64,000 nucleotides of DNA from Pararhizobium qamdonense (GCF_029277445.1 NZ_CP119567.1:496001-560000), one strand, 5' to 3'; shown: positions 28,668 through 38,021, numbered from the stretch's first letter. Notes: generated by a model from the sequence alone, not told the origin. Made by a program: numbers and translations.

Positions 28668-30497
28668 TCACATCAAGACCAGATGGCCAGGCGACACGTT
28701 GCGGTAGGATCGCTCTGGCGACAGGTAGCCCTTTGGACGGACCGGGCTTTTCAGTTCGTCTGTGGCTGCATTGCGCAACAGGCCCCGGCGTGCGGGATCG
28801 GGCACGGGAACTGCCGCCATCAGCCTCTTGGTGTAGGGATGTTGCGGGTTGGAAAAGATCGAGGCGCGTGGACCGATCTCGACGATCTCGCCAAGATACA
28901 TCACCGCCACGCGGTGGCTGACGCGTTCCACGACCGCCATGTCGTGCGAGATGAACAGGAACGCGATCTTGAACTGTTCCTGCAGATCGAGCAGCAGATT
29001 GCACACCTGCGCCTTGATCGACACATCCAGCGCCGACACGCTTTCATCGGCGATGATCACCTTGGGATTGAGCGCCAAGGCGCGGGCGATGGCGACGCGC
29101 TGGCGTTGACCGCCGGAGAATTCATGCGGATAACGGTCCATCATCGCGGCAGACAGACCAACACGCTCCATGAGATCGGCGGTCTTCTGTTTTGCGTCCG
29201 CCGATGATGCGATGCCGTGCTTGATCATCGGCTCGGCCACGGCCGAACCCACCGTCATGCGCGGATTGAGGCTTGAGAACGGGTCCTGAAAAATCATCTG
29301 GACGCTGCGGCGCATGGTGCGCAGCGCCACCGGATCAAGCTTGAGGACATCATAGCCATCCAGCGTCACCTGGCCGCTGCGCGGTTCCACCAGACGCGCG
29401 ATGGAGCGGCCGGTCGTCGATTTTCCGCAGCCGGATTCTCCAACGAGAGACAGCGTCTCGCCCTGAAACAGATCAAACGAGATATTTTCGACCGCATGCA
29501 CCGCCCCGCTCGTGCGGCCAAACAGGCCGGAACGGATATCGAAGCGGGTGACGAGGTTTTTCACCGACAGAACGGGCGTCATGCCTTTTTCCACGGTGTC
29601 GGACACTTCCTTTGACGCGGAAATTACGCCGCTGGCCATGTCGACACGCGGAAAACGCAAGGGCCAGTCACGCCCCTCCATCGAGCCGAGCTTAGGGACG
29701 GCTGCAAGCAAGGCGCGGGTATAGGGATGGTGTCCGCGATAGAAGATATCGGCGGTCTCCCCGGTTTCCACCTGGTCACCACGGAACATCACGATCGTGC
29801 GGTCGGCGATTTCGGCCACCACACCCATGTCATGGGTGATGAAGAGTACGGCCATGCCATCCTCCTCCTGCAACTGCTTTATCAGGTCGAGGATCTGCCC
29901 CTGGATGGTCACATCGAGCGCGGTTGTCGGCTCATCGGCAATCAACAGTTTTGGCTTGGATGCCAGCGCCATGGCGATCATGACGCGCTGACGCATGCCG
30001 CCCGAAAACTGATGCGGATATTCATCAAACCGGCCCAGTGCATTGGGAATGCGGACCTTTTCCAGAAGCCTGATGGTTTCTGCCCGCGCCTCGGCCTTGT
30101 CCATGCCCTTGTGGCGCGTCAGCACTTCGGAAATCTGCCGGCCGATGGTGAAGACAGGGTTGAGCGACGTCATTGGCTCCTGGAAGATCATCGCGACGTC
30201 ATTGCCGCGCACGCCGCGCATCTCCTTTTCGCTGAGGCTGAGAATATCGCGGCCGCCGAGCAGCACCTTGCCGTCGATCCGGCTGGAACGCGGATCCAGA
30301 AGACGCATGAGGGAGAGCGATGTGACGCTCTTGCCCGATCCGCTTTCGCCGACAATGGCAACCGTTTCGCCTGCCTTGACGTCGAACGAGAGTTTCCGCA
30401 CGACAGTTTTCCATTCGCCGTCCACCAGAAACGAGGTGGTCAGATCGTCAACGGAAAGGACGGCTTCATGCGGCGGTGTCTTCACAGTATTGCTCAT
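28668..30497 (-). CDS. Peptide/glutathione-type ABC transporter ATPase, two fused domains (GsiA-like)
   Basis: 609 residues; start [15 protein letters not shown] at ATG 30495-30497 with GGGGAA upstream. Two ATPase domains. First: [47 protein letters not shown]. Second: [47 protein letters not shown] linker of about 50 residues (from [15 protein letters not shown]) joins them. The length and the gamma-glutamyltransferase gene upstream resemble the E. coli gsi glutathione importer arrangement, but identity with that system is not shown. Last gene of the 28.7-36.6 kb leftward series; convergent with the AraC gene. Confidence 0.92.
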   Translation of the reverse strand: MSNTVKTPPHEAVLSVDDLTTSFLVDGEWKTVVRKLSFDVKAGETVAIVGESGSGKSVTSLSLMRLLDPRSSRIDGKVLLGGRDILSLSEKEMRGVRGNDVAMIFQEPMTSLNPVFTIGRQISEVLTRHKGMDKAEARAETIRLLEKVRIPNALGRFDEYPHQFSGGMRQRVMIAMALASKPKLLIADEPTTALDVTIQGQILDLIKQLQEEDGMAVLFITHDMGVVAEIADRTIVMFRGDQVETGETADIFYRGHHPYTRALLAAVPKLGSMEGRDWPLRFPRVDMASGVISASKEVSDTVEKGMTPVLSVKNLVTRFDIRSGLFGRTSGAVHAVENISFDLFQGETLSLVGESGCGKSTTGRSIARLVEPRSGQVTLDGYDVLKLDPVALRTMRRSVQMIFQDPFSSLNPRMTVGSAVAEPMIKHGIASSADAKQKTADLMERVGLSAAMMDRYPHEFSGGQRQRVAIARALALNPKVIIADESVSALDVSIKAQVCNLLLDLQEQFKIAFLFISHDMAVVERVSHRVAVMYLGEIVEIGPRASIFSNPQHPYTKRLMAAVPVPDPARRGLLRNAATDELKSPVRPKGYLSPERSYRNVSPGHLVLM

Positions 30498-30589
30498 ATT
30501 ATGTTCCCCGGCATCTGACTGATTTTGGCCGTAGGCCAAGGGGAAATGTCCCCTCGCCGCTCGCCCGGCTTCCAGATCATTCTTACGTG

Positions 30590-32374
30590 CTACCTTCCAA
30601 CGGCGTAGGCCTGCATCAGGCGTGGCGTGGCGGCGGCCCTCAGAAGACCGCCGGCGTCGCGCCGGGCGGCAGTCAGGCGGCCGACTGTCCAGGGGTCGGC
30701 ATCCGAAATGTCATGTCCGCGTGCCCTGAGATCGGAAAGTGCGGTCTCGCCAATGCTGCGCTCGATCATTACATTGCCCGGCTGACGCGTTCGTGGATAG
30801 AACGAGCCGGGGAAATGGGTGGTGTGGAACAGCGGCAGGTCGATCGCCTGCTGCAAATTCATGCCGAAATGCGCGTAGCGCAGGAAAAAGGCCAGCTGCC
30901 ACTGGTCCTGCTGGTCACCGCCCGGCGTTCCGAAAGCAAGCGTCGGCCTGCCCTCGAACAGAGCAAGAGCGGGCGTCAGCGTCGTGCGCGGCCGTTTTCC
31001 CGGGGCAAGCGATGTCGGCAGGCCCGGCTTCATCCAGAACATCTGCGCCCGCGAATTGAGGCAGAACCCCAGGCCCGGCACGATCGGAGACGACTGCAGC
31101 CAGCCGCCCGAAGGCGTGACCGACACCATGTTGCCTTCGCGGTCGATGACGTCGATATGCACGGTATCGCCGCGCTTTTCGGTAAGGTGCGACATGGTCG
31201 GCTCGTAGACCGGACCGACGCCTGCCATGGAATTGAGCATGTCCATCGTCAGGTCATGCTGCGCTTCAAAACCGGGAATGCGACCGGGGCGCAGGTCCAT
31301 CGATGCCTTGCCGGTGATCAGTTTGCGCCGCTCGTCATTGTACGCGTCCGAGAGCAGGGTCTGGACCGGTATCTGCGAAAACTCCGGATCGCCATAATAG
31401 ACTTCGCGGTCGGCATAGGACAGTTTCATCGCTTCCACGACCGTATGCACGAAATCCACGCCAACGGGGTCCATCGAGCCGACATCGATGCCCTTCAACA
31501 ACGCCAGGGATTGCAGAAGAACCGGTCCCTGCCCCCATGGTCCTGTCTTCGCAACCGTCCAGCCATGATAGTCATAGGTGGTGGGTTCTTCGATCGTTGC
31601 CGTCCAATTGGCCATGTCTTCGCCCGTCAGCACGCCCTTGTGGCGGCTGCCGCTGGCATCCATGACCTCTGCAGTCTTGAGATAATCGCTGATCGCCTCG
31701 GCAACAAAGCCGCGATAAAACGCGTCTCGCGCCGCATCGATGCCGGCCTCACGGCCGGGTTTGGCTTCCGCTTCCGCGATGATGCGTTTCCAGGTCTGCG
31801 CCAGGACCGGGTTCTTGAAATTGGAAAGCGGCGCAGGTGCGACGCCGCCCGGCAGCCAGGTCTCAAAGGAGGTCGGCCATTCCTTCTCAAAAAACTCGGC
31901 CAGTCCCGCAATGGTCGCCGATACACGCGCCAGAATGGGATGTCCCTGTTCGAGATAGTAGATAGCGGGCTCAAGCACGTCGCGCACGGTCATGGTGCCA
32001 TAGTCACGCAGCATCAGCATCCAGCCATCGAAGGAACCGGGAATGACGGTGGAAAGCAGGCCGTCTCCCGGAATGAGATCGATGCCCTCGGCGGTGTAAT
32101 GTTCGATCGTGGCGCCAGCAGGGGCCGTCCCCTGCGCACAGATGACCTCGATCTTGTCCTTCTTTTTCGAATAGATCACGGTCGGCATATCGCCGCCCGG
32201 TCCATTCAGGTGCGGCTCCAGAACCTGAAGCACAAAGCCGGTGGCAACCGCCGCATCGAAGGCATTGCCGCCTTTTTCGAGAATGCTCATACCCACGGCC
32301 GAGCCGATCCAATGTGTCGATGTCACGACGCCGAACGTACCCAGAATTTCAGGGCGGGTGGTGAATGTGGTCAT
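30590..32374 (-). CDS. Gamma-glutamyltransferase-family hydrolase, cytoplasmic (YwrD-like)
   Basis: 594 residues. Starts directly with family sequence (RPEILGTFGVVTSTHWIGS) and has no signal peptide, unlike periplasmic GGT. EPHLNGPGGD (residues 53-62) matches the substrate-binding region. The autoprocessing site is the Thr in GDTVHIDVIDREGN (about residue 404), aligning with the catalytic Thr of E. coli GGT. SVTPSGGWLQSS and FGTPGGDQQDQW follow. It would self-cleave into two subunits and hydrolyse gamma-glutamyl bonds of a substrate brought in by the adjoining ABC importer. The binding residues differ from classical GGT, so other amides such as acylated amino acids are possible. Confidence 0.88.
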   Translation of the reverse strand: MTTFTTRPEILGTFGVVTSTHWIGSAVGMSILEKGGNAFDAAVATGFVLQVLEPHLNGPGGDMPTVIYSKKKDKIEVICAQGTAPAGATIEHYTAEGIDLIPGDGLLSTVIPGSFDGWMLMLRDYGTMTVRDVLEPAIYYLEQGHPILARVSATIAGLAEFFEKEWPTSFETWLPGGVAPAPLSNFKNPVLAQTWKRIIAEAEAKPGREAGIDAARDAFYRGFVAEAISDYLKTAEVMDASGSRHKGVLTGEDMANWTATIEEPTTYDYHGWTVAKTGPWGQGPVLLQSLALLKGIDVGSMDPVGVDFVHTVVEAMKLSYADREVYYGDPEFSQIPVQTLLSDAYNDERRKLITGKASMDLRPGRIPGFEAQHDLTMDMLNSMAGVGPVYEPTMSHLTEKRGDTVHIDVIDREGNMVSVTPSGGWLQSSPIVPGLGFCLNSRAQMFWMKPGLPTSLAPGKRPRTTLTPALALFEGRPTLAFGTPGGDQQDQWQLAFFLRYAHFGMNLQQAIDLPLFHTTHFPGSFYPRTRQPGNVMIERSIGETALSDLRARGHDISDADPWTVGRLTAARRDAGGLLRAAATPRLMQAYAVGR

Positions 32375-32395
32375 TGTTGTATCCTTTGGGAATTC

Positions 32396-33271
32396 TCAGT
32401 TTTCGCGGGGATCGAGCGCATCGCGCAGGCCGTCGCCCAAGAGATTGAAGCCGATGACGACGAGGAAGATGGCAGCGCCCGGCCACATCGCCATCCAGGG
32501 CGCCTGGGTGAGGAAATTCTTGGCGACGTTCAGCATTGAGCCCCAGCTGGGCGCCGGTGCCTGCTGGCCAAGGCCAAGGAAGGAAAGGCTCGCCTCGGCG
32601 ATGATGGCAGTTGCGACCGTCAGCGTTGCCTGCACGATGATCGGCGGCACGATGTTCGGCAGGATGTAGCGCAGCATGATATCGCCATGCCCTAGCCCGA
32701 TCGAGCGTGCGCCTTCGATATAGTCCTCGGTCTTGACGGACAGAACCTGCGACCGCGTCAGCCGCACGAAGATCGGCATGGCGGACAGGCCGATGGCGAT
32801 CATCGCGTTCGTCAGGCTCGGCCCCAGAAACGCAGCCAGCGCAATTGCCATGATCAGGAACGGCATGGCGAGAAACGCCTCGGTTACGCGGGAGATCACC
32901 TGATCAACCCAGCCTCCGAAATAGCCGGAAATCAGTCCGAAGGGCACGCCGGCGGCGACCGCGATGGCAACCGAGATGACGCCGGCCATCAGCGACGCCT
33001 GCGAGCCCCAGATCATGCGGGAGAGGACGTCGCGGCCGATATCGTCGGTACCCAGCCAGTGTGCAGCCGAGGGAGCCTTGCGAATGGCGCCCCAGCTGGT
33101 GGCGAGTGGATCGGCCAAGGGCAGAAGTGGCGCTGCCATCGCCAGAAGCGTGAAAAAGGCGATGATGACCAGACCGGCAATCGCGCTGCGATTGCGCTTC
33201 ATCTTTTTCCAGGCGCGGTTTTCGCGCGCCTTCGGTTTTTCGGCTGCAAAGGCCGTTGCGGACGCGCTCAT
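32396..33271 (-). CDS. Peptide-type ABC transporter permease (DppC/GsiD-like)
   Basis: 291 residues from ATG 33269-33271 (MSASATAFAAEKPKA), overlapping the DppB-like stop as ATGA. N-terminal cytoplasmic tail of about 35 residues, first helix, then HWLGTDDIGRDVLSRMIWG, the permease domain with YIEGARSIGLGHGDIMLRYILPN and the C-terminal FNLLGDGLRDALDPREN. Second channel subunit of this importer. Its gene ends 21 bp before the gamma-glutamyltransferase start. Confidence 0.92.
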   Translation of the reverse strand: MSASATAFAAEKPKARENRAWKKMKRNRSAIAGLVIIAFFTLLAMAAPLLPLADPLATSWGAIRKAPSAAHWLGTDDIGRDVLSRMIWGSQASLMAGVISVAIAVAAGVPFGLISGYFGGWVDQVISRVTEAFLAMPFLIMAIALAAFLGPSLTNAMIAIGLSAMPIFVRLTRSQVLSVKTEDYIEGARSIGLGHGDIMLRYILPNIVPPIIVQATLTVATAIIAEASLSFLGLGQQAPAPSWGSMLNVAKNFLTQAPWMAMWPGAAIFLVVIGFNLLGDGLRDALDPREN

Positions 33272-34215
33272 ATGGCAGCCCTCATGCGGGGATTGAGAAG
33301 AACAGTGACGACATCCGCCATCAGGTTCATGAGGATAAACCCGACTGCCGTGCACAGCACGACGCCCTGCACCACCGCGTAATCCCGGTTGAACACCGCA
33401 TCGACAATCAGCTTGCCGAAGCCGGGAATGGTAAAGATCTGTTCGGTAAGTACGGCGCCCGCGAGCAGTTCGCCAAACAACAGTGCCGTCAGCGTGATGA
33501 TCGGCAAAAGCGCATTGCGGAAGGCGTGGCTGAGCACCACTTCACGGGTTGAAAGCCCCTTTGCCCGTGCCGTGCGGATATAATCGGATTTCATCACCGA
33601 CAGCATCGATGAGCGTGTATGCCGCATCAGCGTTGCCGCCAGTCCCGTGCCAAGAACGAAGGATGGCATGATCATCGTCTTCAAGGATTGCACGGGATCG
33701 ACGAGGAACGATTCGTAGCCGGACGCCGGAAGCCAGCCGAGTTGAACCGAAACCAGCAGGATGAGCATGATGCCAAGCCAGAAATTCGGAATGGATAGCC
33801 CCGAAAGGGCGACGATATTGGCCAGATAATCAACCCATGTGTTCTGCTTTACCGCCGCCAGAATGCCCATGGGCACGCCGATGATGAAGGCAAAGACCAT
33901 GGACATGGCTGCGAGCTGAATGGTCACGGGCAGTTTCTCGGCCACCAGTTCCAGAACCGGCTGGTTGGCGCGGAGCGACATGCCGAAATCACCCTGGAGC
34001 ACCGCGCCCAGCCAATAGGCATACTGGTACACGACCGGTTCGTTCATCCGGTATTTTTCGCGCAGGAGTTCGATGACCGCGGGATCGCGTTCTTCACCCG
34101 CCATGGCAAGGATGGGGTCTCCCGGAAGAAGTTTCTGCAGGGAAAAAACGAAAACAGATATGATCAACAGCGTCGGTATCGCTACCAGAAGCCGCTTGGC
34201 GATATACAAATACAT
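33268..34215 (-). CDS. Peptide-type ABC transporter permease (DppB/GsiC-like)
   Basis: 315 residues, start MYLYIAKRLLVAIPTLLIIS. Contains KLLPGDPILAMAGEE, the periplasmic loop with GDFGMSLRANQPV, the EAA segment YIRTARAKGLSTREVVLSHAFRN and the C-terminus ADVVTVLLNPRMRAAI. Six helices expected. Separated from the upstream binding-protein gene by an 81-bp gap carrying a strong hairpin. Confidence 0.92.
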   Translation of the reverse strand: MYLYIAKRLLVAIPTLLIISVFVFSLQKLLPGDPILAMAGEERDPAVIELLREKYRMNEPVVYQYAYWLGAVLQGDFGMSLRANQPVLELVAEKLPVTIQLAAMSMVFAFIIGVPMGILAAVKQNTWVDYLANIVALSGLSIPNFWLGIMLILLVSVQLGWLPASGYESFLVDPVQSLKTMIMPSFVLGTGLAATLMRHTRSSMLSVMKSDYIRTARAKGLSTREVVLSHAFRNALLPIITLTALLFGELLAGAVLTEQIFTIPGFGKLIVDAVFNRDYAVVQGVVLCTAVGFILMNLMADVVTVLLNPRMRAAI

Positions 34216-34250
34216 GAACGCGGGTCCTTATACGGGCATAGGTTCCGGAC

Positions 34251-34280
34251 GGCAGGACGCATCCAAGGATGCATCCTGCC
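34251..34280 (-). other. Strong hairpin between binding-protein and permease genes
   Basis: GGCAGGACGCATCC (34251-34264), two-base loop AA, GGATGCATCCTGCC (34267-34280): 14-position stem with one mismatch. No T-run follows on the leftward strand. In many ABC operons such hairpins protect the upstream binding-protein mRNA and lower permease expression. That role is inferred. Confidence 0.55.
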
Positions 34281-34296
34281 AACGCATGCGCCTCAA

Positions 34297-35808
34297 TCAG
34301 CCGCCGTTCTTGACGCCTGTCAGGCGGATCATGCCGTCGCCGGAGGGTGTGAAGCCCGTGATCTTCTTGGAATAGCCGTAGAGATAGGCCTGATGGCCGA
34401 GATAGATGAGCGGCAATTCATCATTGAGAATCGTCACCGCCGCATCGTACTTCGCCTTGCGCACCGCACTGTCCGTCGAGCCGCGGGCCTCGTTCAAGAG
34501 CGTATCGACCTGCGGATTGCAATATTTGGTGTCGTTGATGCCGCCCTTGCAGGTGACGAACTGGTGGACATTCCCATCCGGATCGGAGCGGCCGGACCAA
34601 TCGGAACGGGACAGGACATAGTTGCCGGCCGTCTGCTCGGATATCAGCGTCGCGAATTCGGTTGCCTTGAGCTTGACGTCGAAACCGGCCTCGGCAGCCA
34701 TGGACTGGATGACCTGCATCATCTGTGTCTGCGTGGTATTGTTGGCGTGCTGCAGCTCGATCTCGAATGTCTCGTAACCGGCTTCCTTCATCAACTGCTT
34801 GGCCTTGACGATGTCGCGGGCGGGAACAGGAATATCCTTGTTGTACCAGGGGCTGGACGGAGACCAGGGCTGGTTGCCAGCCATCGCCGTGCCTTCGAAA
34901 ACGACCTGATTGATCGCTTCACGGTCGATGGAGAGCGAAAATGCCTGGCGCAGGCGCTTGTCCTTGCCGAACGGAGTGTCGGCCGCCGGACTGTTGGCGA
35001 TATTGGCATAGAGGGCCATGTAGCCCGGACCAATGGTTTCGCCGTAATTGAGGTTCGGGTCTGCCTTGACCGATGCAGCATCGGAGGCCGAGATGCGCTC
35101 GGCAAGATCGAGATCACCGGCGCTGAGGTTGGCGAGACGCACCGTGGTGTCCGGGATCGGCAGGAACGTCACCTTGTCGATGAAGATGTTGTCCTTGTTC
35201 CAGTAATCGTCAAATTTCTCCAGAACGATACGATCCTGCTGGATGCGCTCCACGAATTTGAAGGCGCCGGAGCAAGCCGGCTTGGTGCTGAAATTGGCGC
35301 CGAGTTCTTTTCCAGCCGCCGGCGAGATCATCATTCCAGCGCGGTCGGAAAGCTGCGCAAGCAGGCTGGCATCGGGCCTCTTCAGCGTGAATTTGATCTG
35401 GTAGTCGCCGGTCGCCTCGACCTTTGCCACTGAGGCAAGCTCGCTCTTGCGGCGCGATTCCGGCAACGTCATGTTGCGATCGATATTGTAGACCACGGCC
35501 TCGGCGTTGAACGGTGTGCCATCATGGAAAACCACGCCTTCGCGCAGATCCATGGTCAGCGTGCTGCCATTGTCGCCCCACGCCCATTGGGTGGCGAGCT
35601 GCGGAACGATGGCGAGTTTATTGTCGAGATCGAGCAGCTTGTCGCAAAGGCTGGTATAGACGATACGGCCAGCGAATGTCACGGATTGCGCAGGATCGAG
35701 AATGTCGGGATCATCCATGATGCCGATGCGCAAATCGGCAGAGAGAGCTGGCGTGGCCAATACAGTGCCGGCGAGAAAAAGTGCTGAAATTGCTGTCAGT
35801 CGCTTCAT
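34297..35808 (-). CDS. Peptide-type ABC transporter periplasmic binding protein
   Basis: 503 residues. Signal peptide MKRLTAISALFLAGTVLATP, cleavage probably after residue 24. SBP_bac_5 family features: TSLCDKLLDLDNKLAIVPQLATQW, VVFHDGTPFNAEAVVYNIDR, a MMISPAAGKELG segment and AFSLSIDREAINQVVFEG. AGAGGAAC before the ATG. Captures the substrate for the 28668-34215 importer. The co-encoded gamma-glutamyltransferase makes gamma-glutamyl peptides, glutathione or similar conjugates plausible ligands. Confidence 0.92.
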   Translation of the reverse strand: MKRLTAISALFLAGTVLATPALSADLRIGIMDDPDILDPAQSVTFAGRIVYTSLCDKLLDLDNKLAIVPQLATQWAWGDNGSTLTMDLREGVVFHDGTPFNAEAVVYNIDRNMTLPESRRKSELASVAKVEATGDYQIKFTLKRPDASLLAQLSDRAGMMISPAAGKELGANFSTKPACSGAFKFVERIQQDRIVLEKFDDYWNKDNIFIDKVTFLPIPDTTVRLANLSAGDLDLAERISASDAASVKADPNLNYGETIGPGYMALYANIANSPAADTPFGKDKRLRQAFSLSIDREAINQVVFEGTAMAGNQPWSPSSPWYNKDIPVPARDIVKAKQLMKEAGYETFEIELQHANNTTQTQMMQVIQSMAAEAGFDVKLKATEFATLISEQTAGNYVLSRSDWSGRSDPDGNVHQFVTCKGGINDTKYCNPQVDTLLNEARGSTDSAVRKAKYDAAVTILNDELPLIYLGHQAYLYGYSKKITGFTPSGDGMIRLTGVKNGG

Positions 35809-35878
35809 TATATCTGTTCCTCTGGTGGTTATCTGAACACGCCGGTTTTCCGGTCTTTGTTCTGGGCTGCGCCCTGGC

Positions 35879-36604
35879 TCAAATGGTCTTCGTCTCCTTG
35901 GTGGGGTCCTGCCGGTCTGGAATGTCCATCGATGTCTGGCGGATCAACCGCTCCTGCAATGTCAGCAGGTGATCGCGCATGGCTTCGCCGGCGCGCGCGG
36001 GGTCCCGCGATGCGATGGCCTCGATGATTTCCGTGTGCTGATCGCGCGATTCACTCAGCTTCTTGTCGAGCTTTCGGGCCTTGTCGCGCACCGACTGCCA
36101 AGCCGGATCCTGCCGGATCCGGTTGATGATATCGAAGAGCGACAGAAAAAGCTGATTGCCTGCGGTCTGCGCGATCAGACGATGCAGCGCGCCATCCCAA
36201 AGCTCCCGCCAATCGGCATCGGTGCGCTCGTAGATCTTGTCGCGCAGCCCCCGCATGCGCTCGAGATCGGAGTCCTTGGCCCGCATGGCCGCCAGTTGCG
36301 CCAGTTGCGGCTCTATCCGCAGGCGCACTTCCATGATTTCCATGAAATTGGTTCCGGGCACCAGGCTGGCCACCTGATCGCTCCAGTTATCCGGCTTCTG
36401 ACCCAGGAACGTGCCCGCCCCCTGCTTTCGCCAAATCAGCCCTTCGGCCTCCAAAACCTCAAGGGCACGCCTGATTTCCCGCCTTCCGACGCCAAAACGT
36501 TCGGAAAGAGCCCGTTCTGTCGGCAGTTTTCCATCCGTGAACAGCGTCGTGACACGCAAAAGCTCCCGCAGCCGCTCCAACGCGTAATGCGAATTTTCCG
36601 GCAT
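35879..36604 (-). CDS. GntR/FadR-family (FCD) transcriptional regulator
   Basis: 241 residues from ATG 36604 (MPENSHYALERLRELL). A TTG 24 bases upstream is an alternative; neither has a strong ribosome-binding site. N-terminal winged helix-turn-helix: LPTERALSERFGVGRREIRR followed by ALEVLEAEGLIWRKQGAGTF. The C-terminal FCD ligand domain contains FMEIMEVRLRIEPQLAQLAA, LWDGALHRLIAQTAGN and HTEIIEAIASRDPARAGEAM with its metal or ligand-binding His residues. First gene of the leftward series, ending 70 bp before the binding-protein start, so it probably controls the operon and itself. Confidence 0.9.
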   Translation of the reverse strand: MPENSHYALERLRELLRVTTLFTDGKLPTERALSERFGVGRREIRRALEVLEAEGLIWRKQGAGTFLGQKPDNWSDQVASLVPGTNFMEIMEVRLRIEPQLAQLAAMRAKDSDLERMRGLRDKIYERTDADWRELWDGALHRLIAQTAGNQLFLSLFDIINRIRQDPAWQSVRDKARKLDKKLSESRDQHTEIIEAIASRDPARAGEAMRDHLLTLQERLIRQTSMDIPDRQDPTKETKTI

Positions 36605-36636
36605 TTTATGATCAGAATTCTGGTCCAATGGTTCAC

Positions 36637-36653
36637 ACCAATTTATGATTGGT
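36637..36653. promoter_or_regulatory. Palindromic operator candidate upstream of the GntR gene
   Basis: ACCAAT-TTATG-ATTGGT is a perfect 6-bp inverted repeat with 5-base spacer about 33 bp before the regulator start. Nearby TGGTCCA (36621-36627) repeats the TGGT/CCA theme seen in FadR-subfamily operators. Autoregulation is inferred. Confidence 0.4.
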
Positions 36654-36881
36654 TCAGTGAAACAAGTTCCTATGCGGCCGTCAAGCCACTTTTTGGGCAG
36701 TACCTAAAATTGCCAACAGAAGAGGCAACGGCGTTGCGAGGGCAATTTTGTTGAGGCTGTGTGTTGAATGTCCGGAAGACTGAGTTGGGGCCTCTCAGCC
36801 AATACCTATCCGCCCGACAGCGAGCAGATTGTGTTGTGAAGCCTTTCGCCGGTGCGGGCTTATGTGACGCCAGCTCGCCCG

Positions 36882-36919
36882 CCGTTGCAGCAAGCACCTT
36901 AAAGGCCTTGCTGCAACGG
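36882..36919 (-). other. Perfect 13-bp hairpin after the citrate-synthase-like gene
   Basis: CCGTTGCAGCAAG (36882-36894) and CTTGCTGCAACGG (36907-36919) pair perfectly around a 12-base loop. It begins 13 bases after the leftward gene's stop. There is no T-run, so it may be a Rho-dependent or mRNA-stabilising 3' structure rather than a classical terminator. Confidence 0.6.
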
Positions 36920-36932
36920 ACATCCCATCGCT

Positions 36933-38021
36933 TCACGCTGCCTTTGGCAGCGGCCCGACGTAAACGGAGCGCGGACGGATGAGGCGGCCTTCGAGCGACT
37001 GCTCGCGGGCATGGGCGATCCAGCCGATCGTGCGGCCGATGGCAAACACGCCGGTGAAGGCGTCACGCGGGAATGTCAGCGCGTCGAGGAGGAGTGCGGT
37101 GTAGAACTCCACGTTGACGTCGAGAGGACGGCCGGGCTTGCGTTCTTTCAGGATGGCGAGCGCGCTCTGTTCGACGGCTTCCGCCAGACCGATACGGTCA
37201 CGATCGACCTGACCGGCGGCAATCATCTGCGTCAAAGCGCCTTTCAGAGCATCGGCGCGCGGATCGCGGACGCGGTAGATCCGGTGCCCGAAGCCCATCA
37301 GCCGCTCGCCGCGATCCAAAGCCCGCCCGAGCCATCTTGCGGCGTTGTCCTTTGTCCCAACAGCATCCAGCATATCGAGCACAGGGCCAGGCGCACCTCC
37401 GTGCAGCGGTCCCTTCAAGGCGCTGAGTGCGGCCACAACGGAGGAAGTCAGGCCGGCCTTCGTGGAGGCAATCACCCGTGAGGCGAAGGTCGAAGCGTTG
37501 AGGCCGTGATCGGAAATCGTCACCAGATAGGTATCGAGCGCGGCCACCTGAACTGCGCCCGGCACAGCCGCGCTAAGCATGGTGAGGATATCGGCGGACT
37601 GGGAGAGCGATGGTGTTGGCGCGATCGGCGTTTCGCCTCTCTTCAAGCGCAGGATTGCAGGGAGGAAAACGGCGGGTGCGGCAAGCAGGCGAAGCGCCGT
37701 GTCGAGATCATCTCCGTCCGCAAGCCGGGCAATCAGCGCGCGCATGATATCAACCGGCGGCAGGTGCAGCAGGTCATCATCGATGGCGCCGATATGGGAA
37801 AAAACCTCTTTGCGCATCTGCCCAAGCCGCAGGCACAGGCTGTCCCTGTCCAGCCTCTCCTCCAGCAAACCGTCGAGCAGGAGAAGAGCAACATCCTCGT
37901 AGCGTGCATATTCGACAAGGCGGTCAAGCGAAACGCCGCGAATAACCAGCTGCCCGGCCTCGCCATTGACATCGGACAGCTGCGTTTCGGCGGCGACGAC
38001 GTCTTCAAGTCCATTTTTCAT
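36933..38021 (-). CDS. Citrate-synthase-like protein with Glu at the catalytic Asp position
   Basis: 362 residues, shorter than housekeeping citrate synthase (about 430). Excellent AAAGGAGAC ribosome-binding site before ATG 38021 (MKNGLEDVVAAETQ). Family features: TISDHGLNASTFASRVIAST, catalytic His207 in GPLHGGAPG, His246 in GFGHRIYRVRDPRA, and NVEFYTALLLDAL, where Glu305 takes the place of the usual Asp in NVDFY. FAIGRTIGWIAHAREQ and RLIRPRSVYVG complete the C-terminus. It would condense acetyl-CoA or propionyl-CoA with an oxoacid, if active. Divergent from a second citrate-synthase-like gene that carries a DNA-binding domain; the two may form a mixed dimer. Confidence 0.85.
   Translation of the reverse strand: MKNGLEDVVAAETQLSDVNGEAGQLVIRGVSLDRLVEYARYEDVALLLLDGLLEERLDRDSLCLRLGQMRKEVFSHIGAIDDDLLHLPPVDIMRALIARLADGDDLDTALRLLAAPAVFLPAILRLKRGETPIAPTPSLSQSADILTMLSAAVPGAVQVAALDTYLVTISDHGLNASTFASRVIASTKAGLTSSVVAALSALKGPLHGGAPGPVLDMLDAVGTKDNAARWLGRALDRGERLMGFGHRIYRVRDPRADALKGALTQMIAAGQVDRDRIGLAEAVEQSALAILKERKPGRPLDVNVEFYTALLLDALTFPRDAFTGVFAIGRTIGWIAHAREQSLEGRLIRPRSVYVGPLPKAA

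Larger units (their letters stand above)
36605..36932. other. Gene-free region between GntR gene and citrate-synthase-like gene
   Basis: No gene is supported; an 88-codon leftward frame at 36670-36936 has no ribosome-binding site or recognisable family. The region holds the GntR promoter side with palindromic CCAAT/ATTGG motifs at its left, and a long perfect hairpin at its right end next to the citrate-synthase-like stop codon. Confidence 0.6.

Noticed and set aside
30476-32539. 687-codon rightward frame across the gamma-glutamyltransferase gene
   Set aside because: A shadow of the leftward GGT gene. Composition is Arg/His/Gly-rich without domains, typical of antisense frames in GC-rich genomes.
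36670-36936. 88-codon leftward frame, considered as an IS or pseudogene remnant
   Set aside because: No transposase motif, terminal inverted repeat or target duplication is visible, and it runs through the long hairpin at 36882-36919.
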